From NCBI GenBank assembly GCA_016432725.1, contig JACJDG010000003.1, forward strand, positions 3,472,001 through 3,536,000: a DNA stretch of 64,000 nucleotides, written 5' to 3'. The translations under genes were made by a program, and so were the position numbers. This document shows, one piece after another, positions 34,333 to 43,978 of this stretch. The stretch's first letter is position 1, and every line of letters begins with the position of its first letter. The notes below the pieces were generated by a model. The model did no database searches and was not told the DNA's origin. It worked only from the letters and a program-made list of their open reading frames with translations. The stretch comes from Streptomyces sp. DHE7-1. Lineage in GTDB: Bacteria > Actinomycetota > Actinomycetes > Streptomycetales > Streptomycetaceae.

Positions 34333-36449
34333 TTGTCCACGCCCGCCCACGAACAGCTCGACGGCCCGCTCGGCGACCCCCTGGCCCGAGAGCGCTCCCA
34401 CCTGGCCTCGTCCCGGTCCGCCCTGCGCGCCATGCGCGAGGACGTCGAGGCGCTGGACATCAGCGACGTCACCGCGAACTGGGTCAACGCCGCGGTGCTC
34501 GCGCACCAGATCGACGAGCGCATCAAGGCGCTGGCCGACCTCAAGGACACCCCGCTGTTCTTCGGCCGGCTCGACTACCTGCACGCCCGGGGGCCTCGCA
34601 GGCCGAGGGCGCGGAGGGGTCAAAGGGGCGCGAAGCGCCTTCCTCGCAAGGGCGGCGGTGGGAGACGGGCGGGCAGTTCTACATCGGGCGGCGGCATGTC
34701 CACGACGCCGGCGGCGACCCGATGGTCATCGACTGGCGTGCCCCGGTCTCACAGCCGTTCTACCGCGCGTCCAAGAAGAACCCGATGGACATCGCGCTGC
34801 GTCGCCGCTTCGGCTACACCGGCGGCGACCTCACCGCGTACGAGGACGAGCACCTGTCCGACCCGGCCGAGGCGGCCACCACCAGCAAGCTGCTCCAGCA
34901 GGAGATCGAGCGGCCGCGTGTGGGTCCGATGCGCGACATCGTGGCCACCATCCAGCCCGAGCAGGACGAGATCGTCCGCAGCGGGCTCGGCGGGACCGTC
35001 TGCGTACAGGGAGGGCCGGGCACCGGGAAGACGGCCGTCGGCCTGCACCGGGTCGCCTACCTCCTCTACGCCCACCGGGAACGGCTCGCGCGCACCGGCA
35101 CGCTGGTCATCGGACCGAACCGGTCCTTCCTGCACTACATCGAGCAGGTCCTGCCGGCGCTCGGCGAGCTGAGCGTGCAGCAGGCGACCGTCGACGACCT
35201 GGTCGCCCAGGTGGAGGTGCGCGGCACGGACGACGCGGCCGCCGCCGTGATCAAGGGCGACGCCCGGCTGGCCGAGGTGCTGCGCCGGGCCCTGTACTCC
35301 CACGTGAGCATGCCCACCGAGCCGATCGTGGTGGTGCGCGGCTCACGTCGCTGGCGGATCCCGGCGTACGAACTGGAGGAGCTGGTCCGCGAGTTGCTGG
35401 ACCGCGACATCCGCTACGGCGCCGCCCGCGAGGCCCTGCCGCAGCGGATCGCGCACGCGGTGCTGGTGCAGATGGAGCGGGCCGGAGAGGCGCCGGACGA
35501 CCGGGTGCAGGACGCGGTCGCCCGCAACAGCGCCGTCAAGGCCGCCGTGAAGGCGGTCTGGCCGGCCGTGGAACCGGCGAAGCTCGTCCTGCGGCTGCTG
35601 AGCGACGCCGCCTTCCTCGCCGAGCACGCCGAGGGAGTCCTGGACGAGGACGAGCAGAAGACGATCCTGTGGGCCAAGCCGGTGCGCGGCGTGAAGTCGG
35701 CGAAGTGGTCGGCGGCGGACGCGGTGCTGATCGACGAGGCGACCGACCTGATCCAGCGCACGCACTCGCTGGGCCATGTCGTGCTGGACGAGGCGCAGGA
35801 CCTCTCCCCCATGCAGTACCGGGCCGTCGGGCGCCGCTGCACCACCGGCAGCGCGACCGTCCTCGGCGACCTGGCGCAGGGCACCACGCCGTGGGCGACC
35901 CGCAGCTGGGACGAGGCGCTGGCCCATCTCGGCAAGCGGGAGGGGGTCATCGAGGAGCTGACGGCCGGTTTCCGCGTCCCCACGGACGTCATCACGTACG
36001 CCTCCCGGCTGCTCCCGCACATCGCCCCGGGCCTCACCCCGGTCGCCTCGGTCCGGGAGAACCCGGGCTTCTTCGAGGTCCGCACGATCGCCGAACCCGC
36101 CGAGGTGGTCGCCGCCTGCGAGGAGTCGCTGCGGTACGAGGGCTCGACGGGGCTGATCGCCGCGGACGCCCGCGTCCCGGTCCTCGCCGAGGCGCTGGCC
36201 GCGGCCGGGATCGCGCATCTCGCCCCGGGCGAGGAGACCACCCGCGAGACCCGGCTCACGCTGGTACCGGCCTCGCTCGCCAAGGGCCTGGAGTACGACT
36301 ACGTCGTCCTCGACGAACCCCGGGCGGTGGTGGACGGCGAACCGGACGAGCGCACCGGCCTGCGCCGCCTGTACGTGGCCCTGACCCGTGCGGTGTCCGG
36401 CCTGACCGTGACGCACACCGCCCCGCTGCCGGGGCAGCTCGCCGACTAG
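34333..36449 (+). pseudogene. HelD-like RNA-polymerase-associated ATPase, frame broken once
   Basis: About 705 residues after repair. TTG at 34333 with GGAGGCA upstream. N-terminal coiled-coil arm (LASSRSALRAMREDVEALDI), then UvrD-like SF1 motifs: Walker A QGGPGTGKTAVGLHR, Walker B VVLDEAQDLSP, motif VI RLYVALTRA. HelD-family proteins remove stalled RNAP from DNA and some confer rifamycin tolerance. The break lies in CCCGGGGG at 34586-34593: one extra base makes HARGPRR into HAPGASQAEGAEG and leads into QFYIGRRHVHDAGGDPMVID. The segment SKGREAPSSQGRRWETGG just after it looks like an insertion relative to the family. Confidence 0.85.
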
Positions 36450-36495
36450 GCTCCCGTGACGTCCCGCTCCGTCACGTCCCCCGGAAGGCCCCCAG

Positions 36496-37392
36496 TTGAG
36501 CACCCCACCGCCGCCGCACCCCGCCCACCAGCAGGCGCCGGGACCGTACCCACAGGGGCCGGGACCTTACGGGCAGCCCGTCGGGCCGTACGGGCAGCCC
36601 GCCGGGCCCTACGCGCAGCCGCAGCCGGCGCCCGGGGCGTACCAGCCGGGCCCCGGGGCGTACCGGCAGGCGCCGTACCCGCAGGCGCCCGCGCCGTACC
36701 CGCAGGCGCCCGCGCCGTACCCGGGCGGAGGGCCGGCGGCGGGGTGCCAGGTGTGCGGGGCGGCTCCCGCGGCGCCGGTGACGGTCCGCGGTCACCAGGG
36801 CATGCTGGTGGTCATGCGGTTCCTGCGCCGCCAGGGCGTGTTCTGCCACCCCTGCGCGCTGGCCTTCTTCCGGGACATGCAGGCGGACACCCTGATCATG
36901 GGCTGGTGGGGCCCGCTGTCGGTGTTCATCACGCCCGTCACCCTGCTGGCCAACCTCGGCGCCCTGTCCGGCATCCGGCGGATCCCGGCGCCGGTCGCGC
37001 CCGGACCGCGGCCGCCGCTGGACCCGGGCAAGCCGGTGTTCCGGCGCCCGGCCGGCATCCTCGCCCTCGTCCCGCTCGCCCTCCTGGGCCTGCTGGTCCT
37101 GGCCGTCACGGCCCTCGCCGTCATCGGCCTCGTCACCGGGCCGAGCGACGGCGGGAGCGACGACGGCACGGGCACCGGGAGCTCCGGCGTGGTCCTGACG
37201 GCCGGCTCGTGCGCCCGCAACGAAGCCTCCTGGCCGGCTCAGGACCTGAAGCCCGTGGACTGCGGCTCACCGGACGCCCGGTACCGCGTCATCGACCCGA
37301 AGAGCGGCTCCTGCGCGTCCGGGGACTACGCCGCCTACACGCGGTACAGCGACGACGGCACCTCCTTCTGCCTGCGCCCGCTGAAGGGCTAG
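36496..37392 (+). CDS. Pro/Gly/Tyr-rich membrane protein (LppU-like C-terminus)
   Basis: 298 residues from TTG 36496. The first 80 residues are repeats of the GPYxQP/APYPQ type. A four-cysteine segment (CQVCGAAPAAPVTVRGHQGM ... CHPC) resembles a small zinc-binding domain. Two to three membrane helices follow (WGPLSVFITPVTLLANLGAL, LALVPLALLGLLVLAVTALA). The extracytoplasmic end has four cysteines (AGSCARNEAS, PVDCGSPDARYRVI, GSCASGDY, FCLRPLKG), as in LppU/SCO3897-type proteins. Function unknown. Its stop overlaps that of cutC. Confidence 0.8.
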   Translation: MSTPPPPHPAHQQAPGPYPQGPGPYGQPVGPYGQPAGPYAQPQPAPGAYQPGPGAYRQAPYPQAPAPYPQAPAPYPGGGPAAGCQVCGAAPAAPVTVRGHQGMLVVMRFLRRQGVFCHPCALAFFRDMQADTLIMGWWGPLSVFITPVTLLANLGALSGIRRIPAPVAPGPRPPLDPGKPVFRRPAGILALVPLALLGLLVLAVTALAVIGLVTGPSDGGSDDGTGTGSSGVVLTAGSCARNEASWPAQDLKPVDCGSPDARYRVIDPKSGSCASGDYAAYTRYSDDGTSFCLRPLKG

Positions 37393-38099
37393 GAGCGGGC
37401 CAGGGCCACGTCCTCGTCGAGCACCGAGCGCCACTGCTCGACCGCGCCCGCCGAGACGGGCCCGAGCCATCCGCCGGGGCGGGCCGCCCCGCCGATGTGG
37501 AACGCCTCGATCCCGGCGGCGCGGAGCCGCGGCACATGGTCGAGGCGCAGTCCGCCGCCCACCATGATCTGCTGCTCGTAGCCGGGCTCCCCGCCGAGCG
37601 CCGCCTCGGCGACCAGCGTGGGCAGACCCTCGTCCACGCCCGTGGCGGCTCCGGCCGTGAGGTACGTGTCCAGGCCGGGCAGGCCGGCGATCCGGCGGCG
37701 CAGGGCGTCGCGGTCGGCGGTGCGGTCGATCGCCCGGTGGAAGGTCCAGCGGCAGCCGTCCAGCGCGGCCACCAGCCGCTCCACGGCGGCCAGGTCCACC
37801 CCGCCCGCCCGGTCGAGGAACCCGAGCACGAACTGGTCGGCGCCCGCGTCCCGCATCTCGTGCGCGACGCGGACCAGCCGGTCCACGTCACCGGCCGCGA
37901 AGCCGTCCGCCAGCCGCAGCATCACGCGCAGGTCGATGTCGACGGCGGCCCGGATCCCGGCGACGGTGGCGGCCGGCGGGGTGAGTCCGTCGGCCGCCAT
38001 GTCGGTGACCAGCTCCAGGCGGTCCGCGCCTCCGGCCTGGGCGGCGACCGCGTCCTCGACGTCGAGGGCGATCACCTCCAGGACTGCACGCTTGCTCAT
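37389..38099 (-). CDS. cutC: CutC family copper homeostasis protein
   Basis: 236 residues, TIM-barrel CutC. LEVIALDVEDAVAAQAGGAD and RLELVTDMAADGLTPP are the standard opening; VLGFLDRAGGVDLAAVERLV, FHRAIDR and IMVGGGLRLDHVPRLRAAGI the usual later motifs. Despite the name its role in copper handling is uncertain. Start ATG 38099 (MSKRAVLEV). Stands alone, convergent with the membrane protein gene by a 4-base overlap. Confidence 0.92.
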   Translation of the reverse strand: MSKRAVLEVIALDVEDAVAAQAGGADRLELVTDMAADGLTPPAATVAGIRAAVDIDLRVMLRLADGFAAGDVDRLVRVAHEMRDAGADQFVLGFLDRAGGVDLAAVERLVAALDGCRWTFHRAIDRTADRDALRRRIAGLPGLDTYLTAGAATGVDEGLPTLVAEAALGGEPGYEQQIMVGGGLRLDHVPRLRAAGIEAFHIGGAARPGGWLGPVSAGAVEQWRSVLDEDVALARS

Positions 38100-38190
38100 G
38101 GCACCCCATTCATCGGCGGTATGCGTCGGCGGTTCATCGACGGCAACAGGTCTAGTCCAATCCAAGACTACGCCGATCCGGGGACGCCCT

Positions 38191-38877
38191 TCAGCCGAAG
38201 ATGTTCAGCTCCCCCTCCCGCGCCCCCGCCAGCTCGTACCCCGCGCCGGAGACCGGCCGCCCGGAGTACAGCCGTACGAGGGTGGGCGCGTCACCGATGT
38301 ACCGGGCGGGCGGGGCGTCCCCGGCCGCGGCGCCCAGCCGTAGCGGCTCGTCCAGGTCGTCGAGGTCGGCGTGCAGCCACAGGTGCTCCTTCTCACGGGT
38401 GACGTGGGCCAGCAGCGCCAACGCGTCCGGCAGCCCGCCACCCGCGTACGCCCCGGGCTCGCCCAGGGCCTCCCGCACGTCCCCCGCGTGCACCCACTCC
38501 CCGAGCGCGATCGCGTCCAGCACTCCGCCGGCCTTGGCGATCACCGGTCCCGCCTCGGCCATCGCGCGCTCCAGCTCGTCCACGATCCGGGCGTTCGTCC
38601 ACCCGGCGCGTTCGGCGATGTCCCGGTCGTTGGACGCGGGCGAGAACACGCCCTCCTCGAACCGGCCCTCCACCACCCGCGTCAACGCGGCGGAACAGTG
38701 CGCCAGCACGTCCCGCACCGTCCACCCCGGACACGCGGCGGCCGGCAACGCGAAGTCCGCGTCCGCGCGCGCTCGCAACAGCGGTATCAGCACCTCCCTC
38801 TCGGCGTTCAGCAGGCGGCCGGGCAGCTCGGGGTCTCGTACGTCGTGCACATCCGCGGGAGTCGTCATGGATGTCAC
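38191..38877 (-). CDS. Maleylpyruvate isomerase family mycothiol-dependent protein
   Basis: 228 residues with a DinB/MDMPI-type four-helix bundle: ALPAAACPGWTVRDVLAHCS includes the metal-binding His, and ALGEWVHAGDVREALGEPG supplies the second His. A C-terminal domain (LRLGAAAGDAPPARYIGDAP) follows. Members use mycothiol in detoxification or isomerisation. The exact reaction is unknown. Start ATG 38877 or 38868. Divergent from the HD gene with about 40 bases between. Confidence 0.88.
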   Translation of the reverse strand: MTSMTTPADVHDVRDPELPGRLLNAEREVLIPLLRARADADFALPAAACPGWTVRDVLAHCSAALTRVVEGRFEEGVFSPASNDRDIAERAGWTNARIVDELERAMAEAGPVIAKAGGVLDAIALGEWVHAGDVREALGEPGAYAGGGLPDALALLAHVTREKEHLWLHADLDDLDEPLRLGAAAGDAPPARYIGDAPTLVRLYSGRPVSGAGYELAGAREGELNIFG

Positions 38878-38918
38878 GCTAGGGGGCCGACCGGCTTACG
38901 TCACGGAACAATGGGGGT

Positions 38919-39563
38919 ATGGCCGACCTCGACGCCCTGCGTGCCCGATTCGCCCGCGCCCTGGAAGGAGCCCGCGGCCCCGGCGGCGGCCCCGATCCCA
39001 CCCCGTACGCCGACAACCTCCTGGGCCGCTGGCAGGAGCCGCAGCGCCGCTACCACACGCTGACCCACCTCACCGCGGTCCTGGACCACGTCGACACGCT
39101 GGAGAAGTACGCGGCCGACCCGGACGCGGTCCGCCTCGCGGCCTGGTTCCACGACGCGGTCTACCTGCCCGACCGCTCCGAGAACGAGGAGCGCTCCGCG
39201 TCCCTGGCCGAACGGGCCCTGCCCGAGGCGGGGGTGCCGGCACCGAGAACGGCCGAGGTCGCCCGCCTGGTCCGCCTCACCGTCACCCACGACCCCGCGG
39301 CCGACGACCCCGACGGGCAGGTCCTCTGCGACGCGGACCTGGCGGTCCTCGCCTCGTCCCCGTCGGCGTACGCCCACTACACGGCCGAGGTCCGCGAGGA
39401 GTACCACTTCGTCCCCGGCGAGGCCTTCCGCGCGGGCCGGGCCGCCGTCCTGCGCCAACTCCTCGACCTGCCCAGCCTGTTCCACACCCCGTACGGCCGC
39501 GAGCACTGGGAACGCACGGCTCGCTACAACCTCACGGGCGAACTGGAACTGCTGTCGGGCTGA
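38919..39563 (+). CDS. HD-domain metal-dependent phosphohydrolase
   Basis: 214 residues. Metal ligands visible: His in YHTLTHLTAVLDHV, the HD pair in AAWFHDAVYLPDRSENE, and Asp in VLCDADLAVLASS. The pattern matches the predicted metal-dependent HD superfamily proteins common in bacteria and fungi, possibly nucleotide hydrolases. ATG 38919. Its downstream gene on the same strand starts 65 bases after its stop. Confidence 0.88.
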   Translation: MADLDALRARFARALEGARGPGGGPDPTPYADNLLGRWQEPQRRYHTLTHLTAVLDHVDTLEKYAADPDAVRLAAWFHDAVYLPDRSENEERSASLAERALPEAGVPAPRTAEVARLVRLTVTHDPAADDPDGQVLCDADLAVLASSPSAYAHYTAEVREEYHFVPGEAFRAGRAAVLRQLLDLPSLFHTPYGREHWERTARYNLTGELELLSG

Positions 39564-39628
39564 GGAGCTTCGCGGCACAACCGGAAATACTGTCGCCCAC
39601 CGACGACCGCACCCCTAGGGTTCGCCCC

Positions 39629-40705
39629 ATGCGACCTATAAACGGGGAAGACGTGACGAAGGCCGTCGAGGGGTGCCTGGCGGTGCTGGAGCCTGTGGCG
39701 GGGCGGGACTGGGAGGGGGTACGGGCTGCCGGGCTGGAGTGGAGCTGCCGGCGGACCGTGGAGCACGTCGCGAGCGATCTGATCGCCTACGCGGGGCAGT
39801 TGGCCGGCCGGCCGCGGGACGCCTACGTCCCGTTCGACATCACGCTCGACGAGGGCACCGACAACGCCGGTCTGCTGGACGTCGTGCGGGCGACGGGCGT
39901 GCTGCTCGCCGCCGCCGTCCGGACCACCCCGCCGAACGTCCGCGCCTTCCACCCCTACCCGTTCCGCAGCGCCGACCGCGAGGGCTTCGCCGCGATGGGT
40001 GTCGCCGAGGTGGTGCTGCACACGCATGACGTCGCCCGGGCACTCGGCGTCGAGTACACGCCGCGGGAGGGTCTCGCCGAGGCCGTGCTGGACTGGCTCT
40101 TCCCGCATGTGCAGCCCGGCCCCGCGGCCTGGCCGACCCTGCTGTGGGCGACCGGCCGGGGTGAGCTGCCGGGGCGGGCGCCGGTCACCGAGTGGCGCTG
40201 GCGCAACAACCTCGTCGTCCCCGCCGAGCGGCTCGACCTCGTCGGGCTGCGGCCGGCCGTCGCGCGCGATCTCCGGCTGGGCGGCGACGGAGGCCTGGAC
40301 TGGATCGAGGGCGGGCCCTTCGAGGGCACGCGGGAGGCCGCCGGCTTCCTGGTGAAGGCGTACGAAGGCGGCGTGCACCGGCCGGAGTTCGGGGTCTTCG
40401 CGCTCGTACGGAAGGAGGACGGCCGCGCGGTCGGCGGCATCGGCTTCCACAGCGCGCCGGACGAGGACGGCCGGGTGGAGATCGGCTACGACCTGGTGGA
40501 GGGCGCCCGCGGGCAGGGTTACGCCACCGAGGCCGTGCGCGCGCTGGCGGACTGGGCGCTGGCCCGGGACGACGTCGCCGCCCTGTTCGCGACCGTGGAG
40601 CGGGAGAACACCGCCTCCCAGGCCGTGCTGGCCAGGGCCGGCTTCACCCGGGTGAGCGAGGAGGACGGCAGCGGCGCCGAGCTGGCCTACGAACTGCGGC
40701 GCTGA
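39629..40705 (+). CDS. MDMPI-like / GNAT acetyltransferase fusion
   Basis: 358 residues with two domains. Residues 1-190 are a DinB/mycothiol-dependent type bundle (AAGLEWSCRRTVEHVASDLI, AEVVLHTHDVARALGVEYTP). Residues 205-358 are a GNAT acetyltransferase with the acetyl-CoA loop GARGQGYATEAVRALADWAL and the following ENTASQAVLARAGFTRV. One protein thus joins a putative mycothiol-linked domain to an acetyltransferase. The substrate is unknown. No strong RBS precedes ATG 39629. The 3' end overlaps the DUF4031 gene by 19 bases. Confidence 0.85.
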   Translation: MRPINGEDVTKAVEGCLAVLEPVAGRDWEGVRAAGLEWSCRRTVEHVASDLIAYAGQLAGRPRDAYVPFDITLDEGTDNAGLLDVVRATGVLLAAAVRTTPPNVRAFHPYPFRSADREGFAAMGVAEVVLHTHDVARALGVEYTPREGLAEAVLDWLFPHVQPGPAAWPTLLWATGRGELPGRAPVTEWRWRNNLVVPAERLDLVGLRPAVARDLRLGGDGGLDWIEGGPFEGTREAAGFLVKAYEGGVHRPEFGVFALVRKEDGRAVGGIGFHSAPDEDGRVEIGYDLVEGARGQGYATEAVRALADWALARDDVAALFATVERENTASQAVLARAGFTRVSEEDGSGAELAYELRR

Positions 40706-40965
40706 GCGAGCCCCTTGGGCCGGCGCAGCCCGGACGCACGCAGCAGCCGCACCACCTCGCGGCTGCTGACCTGCACCGCCCCGGCGGCCACCGCGTCCGC
40801 GTACCGGTGCGACGGAAGGTCGTAGTGGTCGCGCTCGAAGGCCCGCCGGGGCACCTCCAACGCCGCGGCGAACAGGTGCAGTTCGTCGTAGGAGGTGTCG
40901 CTGACCAGGTGCGACCACATACGGCCGTGACCCGGCCAGGCAGGCGGGTCGATGTAGACGGTCAC
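40687..40965 (-). CDS. DUF4031 protein
   Basis: 92 residues from GTG 40965: VTVYIDPPAWPGHGRMWSHL, VSDTSYDELHLFAAALEVPR, DHYDLPSHRYADAVAAGA. This is the DUF4031 pattern, small actinobacterial proteins with conserved D, W, H and Y residues that look like a compact enzyme or metal site. It starts 7 bases after the stop of the gene at 40973 and is co-transcribed with it. Confidence 0.85.
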   Translation of the reverse strand: MTVYIDPPAWPGHGRMWSHLVSDTSYDELHLFAAALEVPRRAFERDHYDLPSHRYADAVAAGAVQVSSREVVRLLRASGLRRPKGLAQRRSS

Positions 40966-40972
40966 GGGCGCC

Positions 40973-41365
40973 TCACGAGGACTGCGTCCCGCCCATGGCC
41001 CGCCCCAGCGACCCCACCGAGGCGACCTGGACACCCGCCTTGTGGCACACCCAGTGCGGGTCGGGCCCCAGTTCCGGTTCCACGTCCAGGGCGTGCGGGT
41101 CGCCCGAGCCGCACACCGGGCACAACGGCCAGCGGCCGTACCGCTCCAGCAGCGCGTCCTGCACGTCCTGCGCGACCAGCCCGGGCAGGAAGGGAGCGCC
41201 CTCCGGCCACTGCTCGACCCACCAGCGCCGTCCGGCGACGGAGTCCTCCACCAGTGAGACCACGTCGGCCTCGGCGACCCGGCCCGCGATCAGGTCGGCG
41301 AGCACCAGGGCGCGGGCGGCGTGCAGCGCCTGCTCCAGCGGGGTGAACGACTCCATGGTCCCCAT
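40973..41365 (-). CDS. Hypothetical protein with CxxC zinc-ribbon end
   Basis: 130 residues from ATG 41365 (or 41356). A helical first half (ALHAARALVLADLIAGRVAE, WWVEQWPEGAPFLPGLVAQD) is followed by RWPLCPVCGSGDPHALDVEP and WVCHKAGVQVASV; CPVC with the later Cys and His could bind zinc. Same operon as the DUF4031 gene. Divergent from rpiR by 47 bases. Family not recognised. Confidence 0.75.
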   Translation of the reverse strand: MGTMESFTPLEQALHAARALVLADLIAGRVAEADVVSLVEDSVAGRRWWVEQWPEGAPFLPGLVAQDVQDALLERYGRWPLCPVCGSGDPHALDVEPELGPDPHWVCHKAGVQVASVGSLGRAMGGTQSS

Positions 41366-41395
41366 TGTGCGCACTCTTGACCGCGAGACCGAAAC

Positions 41396-41408
41396 GAAAA
41401 TATCTTTC
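41396..41408. promoter_or_regulatory. Candidate RpiR operator
   Basis: GAAAATATCTTTC, an AT-rich dyad (GAAA-N5-TTTC) 4 bases before the rpiR GTG in a 47-base divergent gap. A suitable place for autoregulation and control of murQ. Inferred from symmetry and position. Confidence 0.4.
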
Positions 41409-41412
41409 AGAG

Positions 41413-42317
41413 GTGACCCAGGACGTGAAGGAAATTTTCGGCGGTCCGGGCGGCTCCCTCGCCGCGAAGGTGCGCACCCTCGCCCCCTCCATGACCCGCT
41501 CCATGCAGCGCGTCGCCGAGGCCGTCGCGGGCGATCCGGCCGGCTGCGCCGCCCTCACGGTCACCGGCCTCGCCGAACTGACCGGCACCAGCGAGGCCAC
41601 GGTCGTCCGCACCGCCCGCCTGCTCGGCTATCCCGGCTACCGCGATCTGCGCCTCGCCCTCGCCGGCCTGGCCGCCCAGCAGCAGTCGGGCCGCGCGCCC
41701 GCGATCACGACGGACATAGCGGTGGACGATCCCATCGCCGACGTCGTGGCCAAGCTCGCCTACGAGGAGCAGCAGACCCTCGCGGACACCGCCGCGGGGC
41801 TCGACACCGCGCAGCTCGGCGCGGCCGTCGCCGCCCTCGCGGGCGCCCGCCGCACGGACGTGTACGGGATCGGCGCCTCCGGTCTCGTCGCCCAGGACCT
41901 CACCCAGAAGCTGCTGCGGATAGGGCTCATAGCCCACGCGCACAGCGATCCGCATCTCGCCGTGACCAACGCGGTGCAACTGCGCTCGGGTGACGTGGCG
42001 ATCGCCATCACCCACTCGGGTTCCACCGGCGACGTCATCGAGCCGCTCCGGGTCGCGTTCGACCGCGGGGCGACCACCGTCGCCATCACCGGCAGGCCCG
42101 ACTCGCCGGTGACGCAGTACGCCGACTACGTGCTGACGACGTCCACGTCACGGGAGACGGAGCTGCGGCCCGCCGCGATGTCCTCCCGGACGAGTCAGCT
42201 GCTGGTGGTGGACTGCCTGTTCGTCGGGGTGGCACAGCGGACGTACGAGAGTGCGGCGCCCGCGCTGGCCGCGTCCTACGAGGCGCTGGCGCACCGGCAC
42301 CGCTCCACCCCAGGTGA
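41413..42317 (+). CDS. MurR/RpiR-family regulator
   Basis: About 301 residues. The N-terminal HTH_6 domain (MQRVAEAVAGDPAGCAALTV, TGTSEATVVRTARLLGYPGY) and the C-terminal SIS sugar-phosphate domain (RRTDVYGIGASGLVAQDLTQ, AIAITHSGSTGDVIEPLRVA) are complete. As given, the frame continues without a stop into murQ. One extra C in CCCC 42308-42311 ends the protein with HRHRSTPR and TGA at 42315-42317, so the fusion is almost surely artificial. Predicted to sense MurNAc-6-phosphate and control murQ. GTG start 41413. Confidence 0.88.
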
Positions 42318-42351
42318 GTGCAAGCACGCGAATCGGAGAGAGCCACCCCCC

Positions 42352-43275
42352 ATGACCTCCCATGACCTGCGCAACGAGCTGGAGTCCCTCACCACCGAAG
42401 CCTTCCGGCCGGAACTCGCGGAGATCGACCGGCTGCCCACCCTCGACATCGCACGCCTCATGAACGGCGAGGACGCGGGCGTGCCCGCCGCGGTCGCCGC
42501 GCGGCTGCCGCAGATCGCCGCCGCCATCGACGCCGTGGCCGAGCGCATGGCCCACGGCGGGCGCCTGGTCTACGCCGGTGCGGGCACCGCCGGGCGGCTC
42601 GGCGTCCTCGACGCCTCCGAGTGCCCGCCCACCTTCAACACCGAGCCCGGTCAGGTCGCCGGCCTGATCGCGGGCGGCCCCGAGGCGATGGTCACCTCGG
42701 TGGAGGGCGCCGAGGACTCCGCGGGACTGGCGCGCGAGGACCTCGACGCGCTGAAGATCCGCCCCGAGGACAGCGTGGTCGGCGTCTCCGCCTCCGGCCG
42801 CACCCCGTACGCCGTCGGCGCGGTCGAGCACGCCCGCGCGCTCGGCGCCCTGACCGTCGGCCTGTCCTGCAACGAGCACAGCCCGCTCGCGGCCGCCGCC
42901 GAGCACGGCATCGAGGTCGTCGTCGGGCCCGAACTGCTCACCGGCTCCACCCGGCTGAAGGCCGGCACGGCCCAGAAGCTGGTGCTCAACATGCTGTCGA
43001 CGATCACCATGATCCGGCTGGGGAAGACGTACGGGAACCTGATGGTCGACGTCCGGGCCTCCAACGCCAAGCTGCGGGCCCGCTCCCGCCGCATCGTGTC
43101 CCTGGCCACCGGGGCCCCCGACGAGGAGATCGAGCGGGCGCTCACCGAGGCCGGCGGCGAGGTGAAGAACGCGATCCTGATCGTCCTCGCCGGTGTCGAC
43201 GGCCCCACGGCCGCCCGCCGCCTGGCGGACTCCGCCGGGCATCTGCGCGCGGCGCTGGGGGCGACGGCGACCTGA
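42352..43275 (+). CDS. murQ: N-acetylmuramic acid 6-phosphate etherase
   Basis: 307 residues. SIS-domain etherase: RLVYAGAGTAGRLGVLDASE-CPPTF is the signature, with VVGVSASGRTPYAVGAVEHA and LTGSTRLKAGTAQKLVLNML. It removes lactate from MurNAc-6-P to give GlcNAc-6-P in peptidoglycan recycling, which links it to nagA at 55758. Own RBS GGAGAGAG and ATG 42352 (MTSHDLRNELESLT), so it is a separate protein from the regulator upstream. Confidence 0.93.
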   Translation: MTSHDLRNELESLTTEAFRPELAEIDRLPTLDIARLMNGEDAGVPAAVAARLPQIAAAIDAVAERMAHGGRLVYAGAGTAGRLGVLDASECPPTFNTEPGQVAGLIAGGPEAMVTSVEGAEDSAGLAREDLDALKIRPEDSVVGVSASGRTPYAVGAVEHARALGALTVGLSCNEHSPLAAAAEHGIEVVVGPELLTGSTRLKAGTAQKLVLNMLSTITMIRLGKTYGNLMVDVRASNAKLRARSRRIVSLATGAPDEEIERALTEAGGEVKNAILIVLAGVDGPTAARRLADSAGHLRAALGATAT

Positions 43276-43386
43276 CCGGTGCCCCGGAGGGGGCGTGGAG
43301 CCGCCGCCGGGGCGTTACCGTCGAACTGCCGGCCCCGGCCGGCACCACCCTGGACCGGAAGAAGCCGAAGGACTGCGCGGACCGAC

Positions 43387-43961
43387 ATGAACCACGCCCA
43401 GCTCACCGCCCTCGGACGCGCTCTCAGAGTGCTCGGGGAGCACGGGGACACCCTGTCCGCCGACACCCCGGACGCCCGGCTGCACGAGGTCAAGGCCGAT
43501 CTGCGGCGCGCCTTGGACCTGCTCGACGAGACCGTGGGGCGGGGGCGCCCAGCACCCGGTGTCCCGAGCATCCGCACGGGCCCGTCGACAAGAGCGCGCC
43601 CGATCTGTGCCTGCTGTGCGAGACCCGCCGACGGGCCGCACGGCGCTCGGAGTACCAGGGCGGGGGCCGGGCGCAGGCCGGGGACGCGTCGGGAGGCGCG
43701 CCCTCGCGCTACGGCGTCCGCGCCGACCGCCCCCAGCCGCAGCAGCGGTGGCTGCCGGAGGCGTGGAACGGCCGGGAGTGGCAGCTCTGCGGCACGCCCC
43801 GGCGGGACCGGCGGGAGGCCGAGGCGTATCTCGCCGCCCAGCGCCGCGGGTCCCGGCCGGCGATGGCGTACCGGCTGGTGCACGAGTTCACCGACTACGA
43901 GGTGCTGCGCGTGTGGGGGACGCCCGTCCAGGTCGACATCGAGCCGATGGGCAACCTCTAG
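43387..43961 (+). pseudogene. Hypothetical protein, frame broken once
   Basis: About 191 residues after repair. The N-terminus MNHAQLTALGRALRVLGEHG and LHEVKADLRRALDLLDETV is helical. The frame then shifts at GGGGGCGCCC 43541-43550; one extra base leads into STRCPEHPHGPVDKSAPDLC, LLCETRRRAARR (CLLC-type Cys pair) and WLPEAWNGREWQLCGTPRRD, YRLVHEFTDYEVLRVWGTPV to MGNL. Cys residues suggest a zinc site. Family not recognised. Confidence 0.7.
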
Positions 43962-43978
43962 GCGTCCCCGGGCGCACC

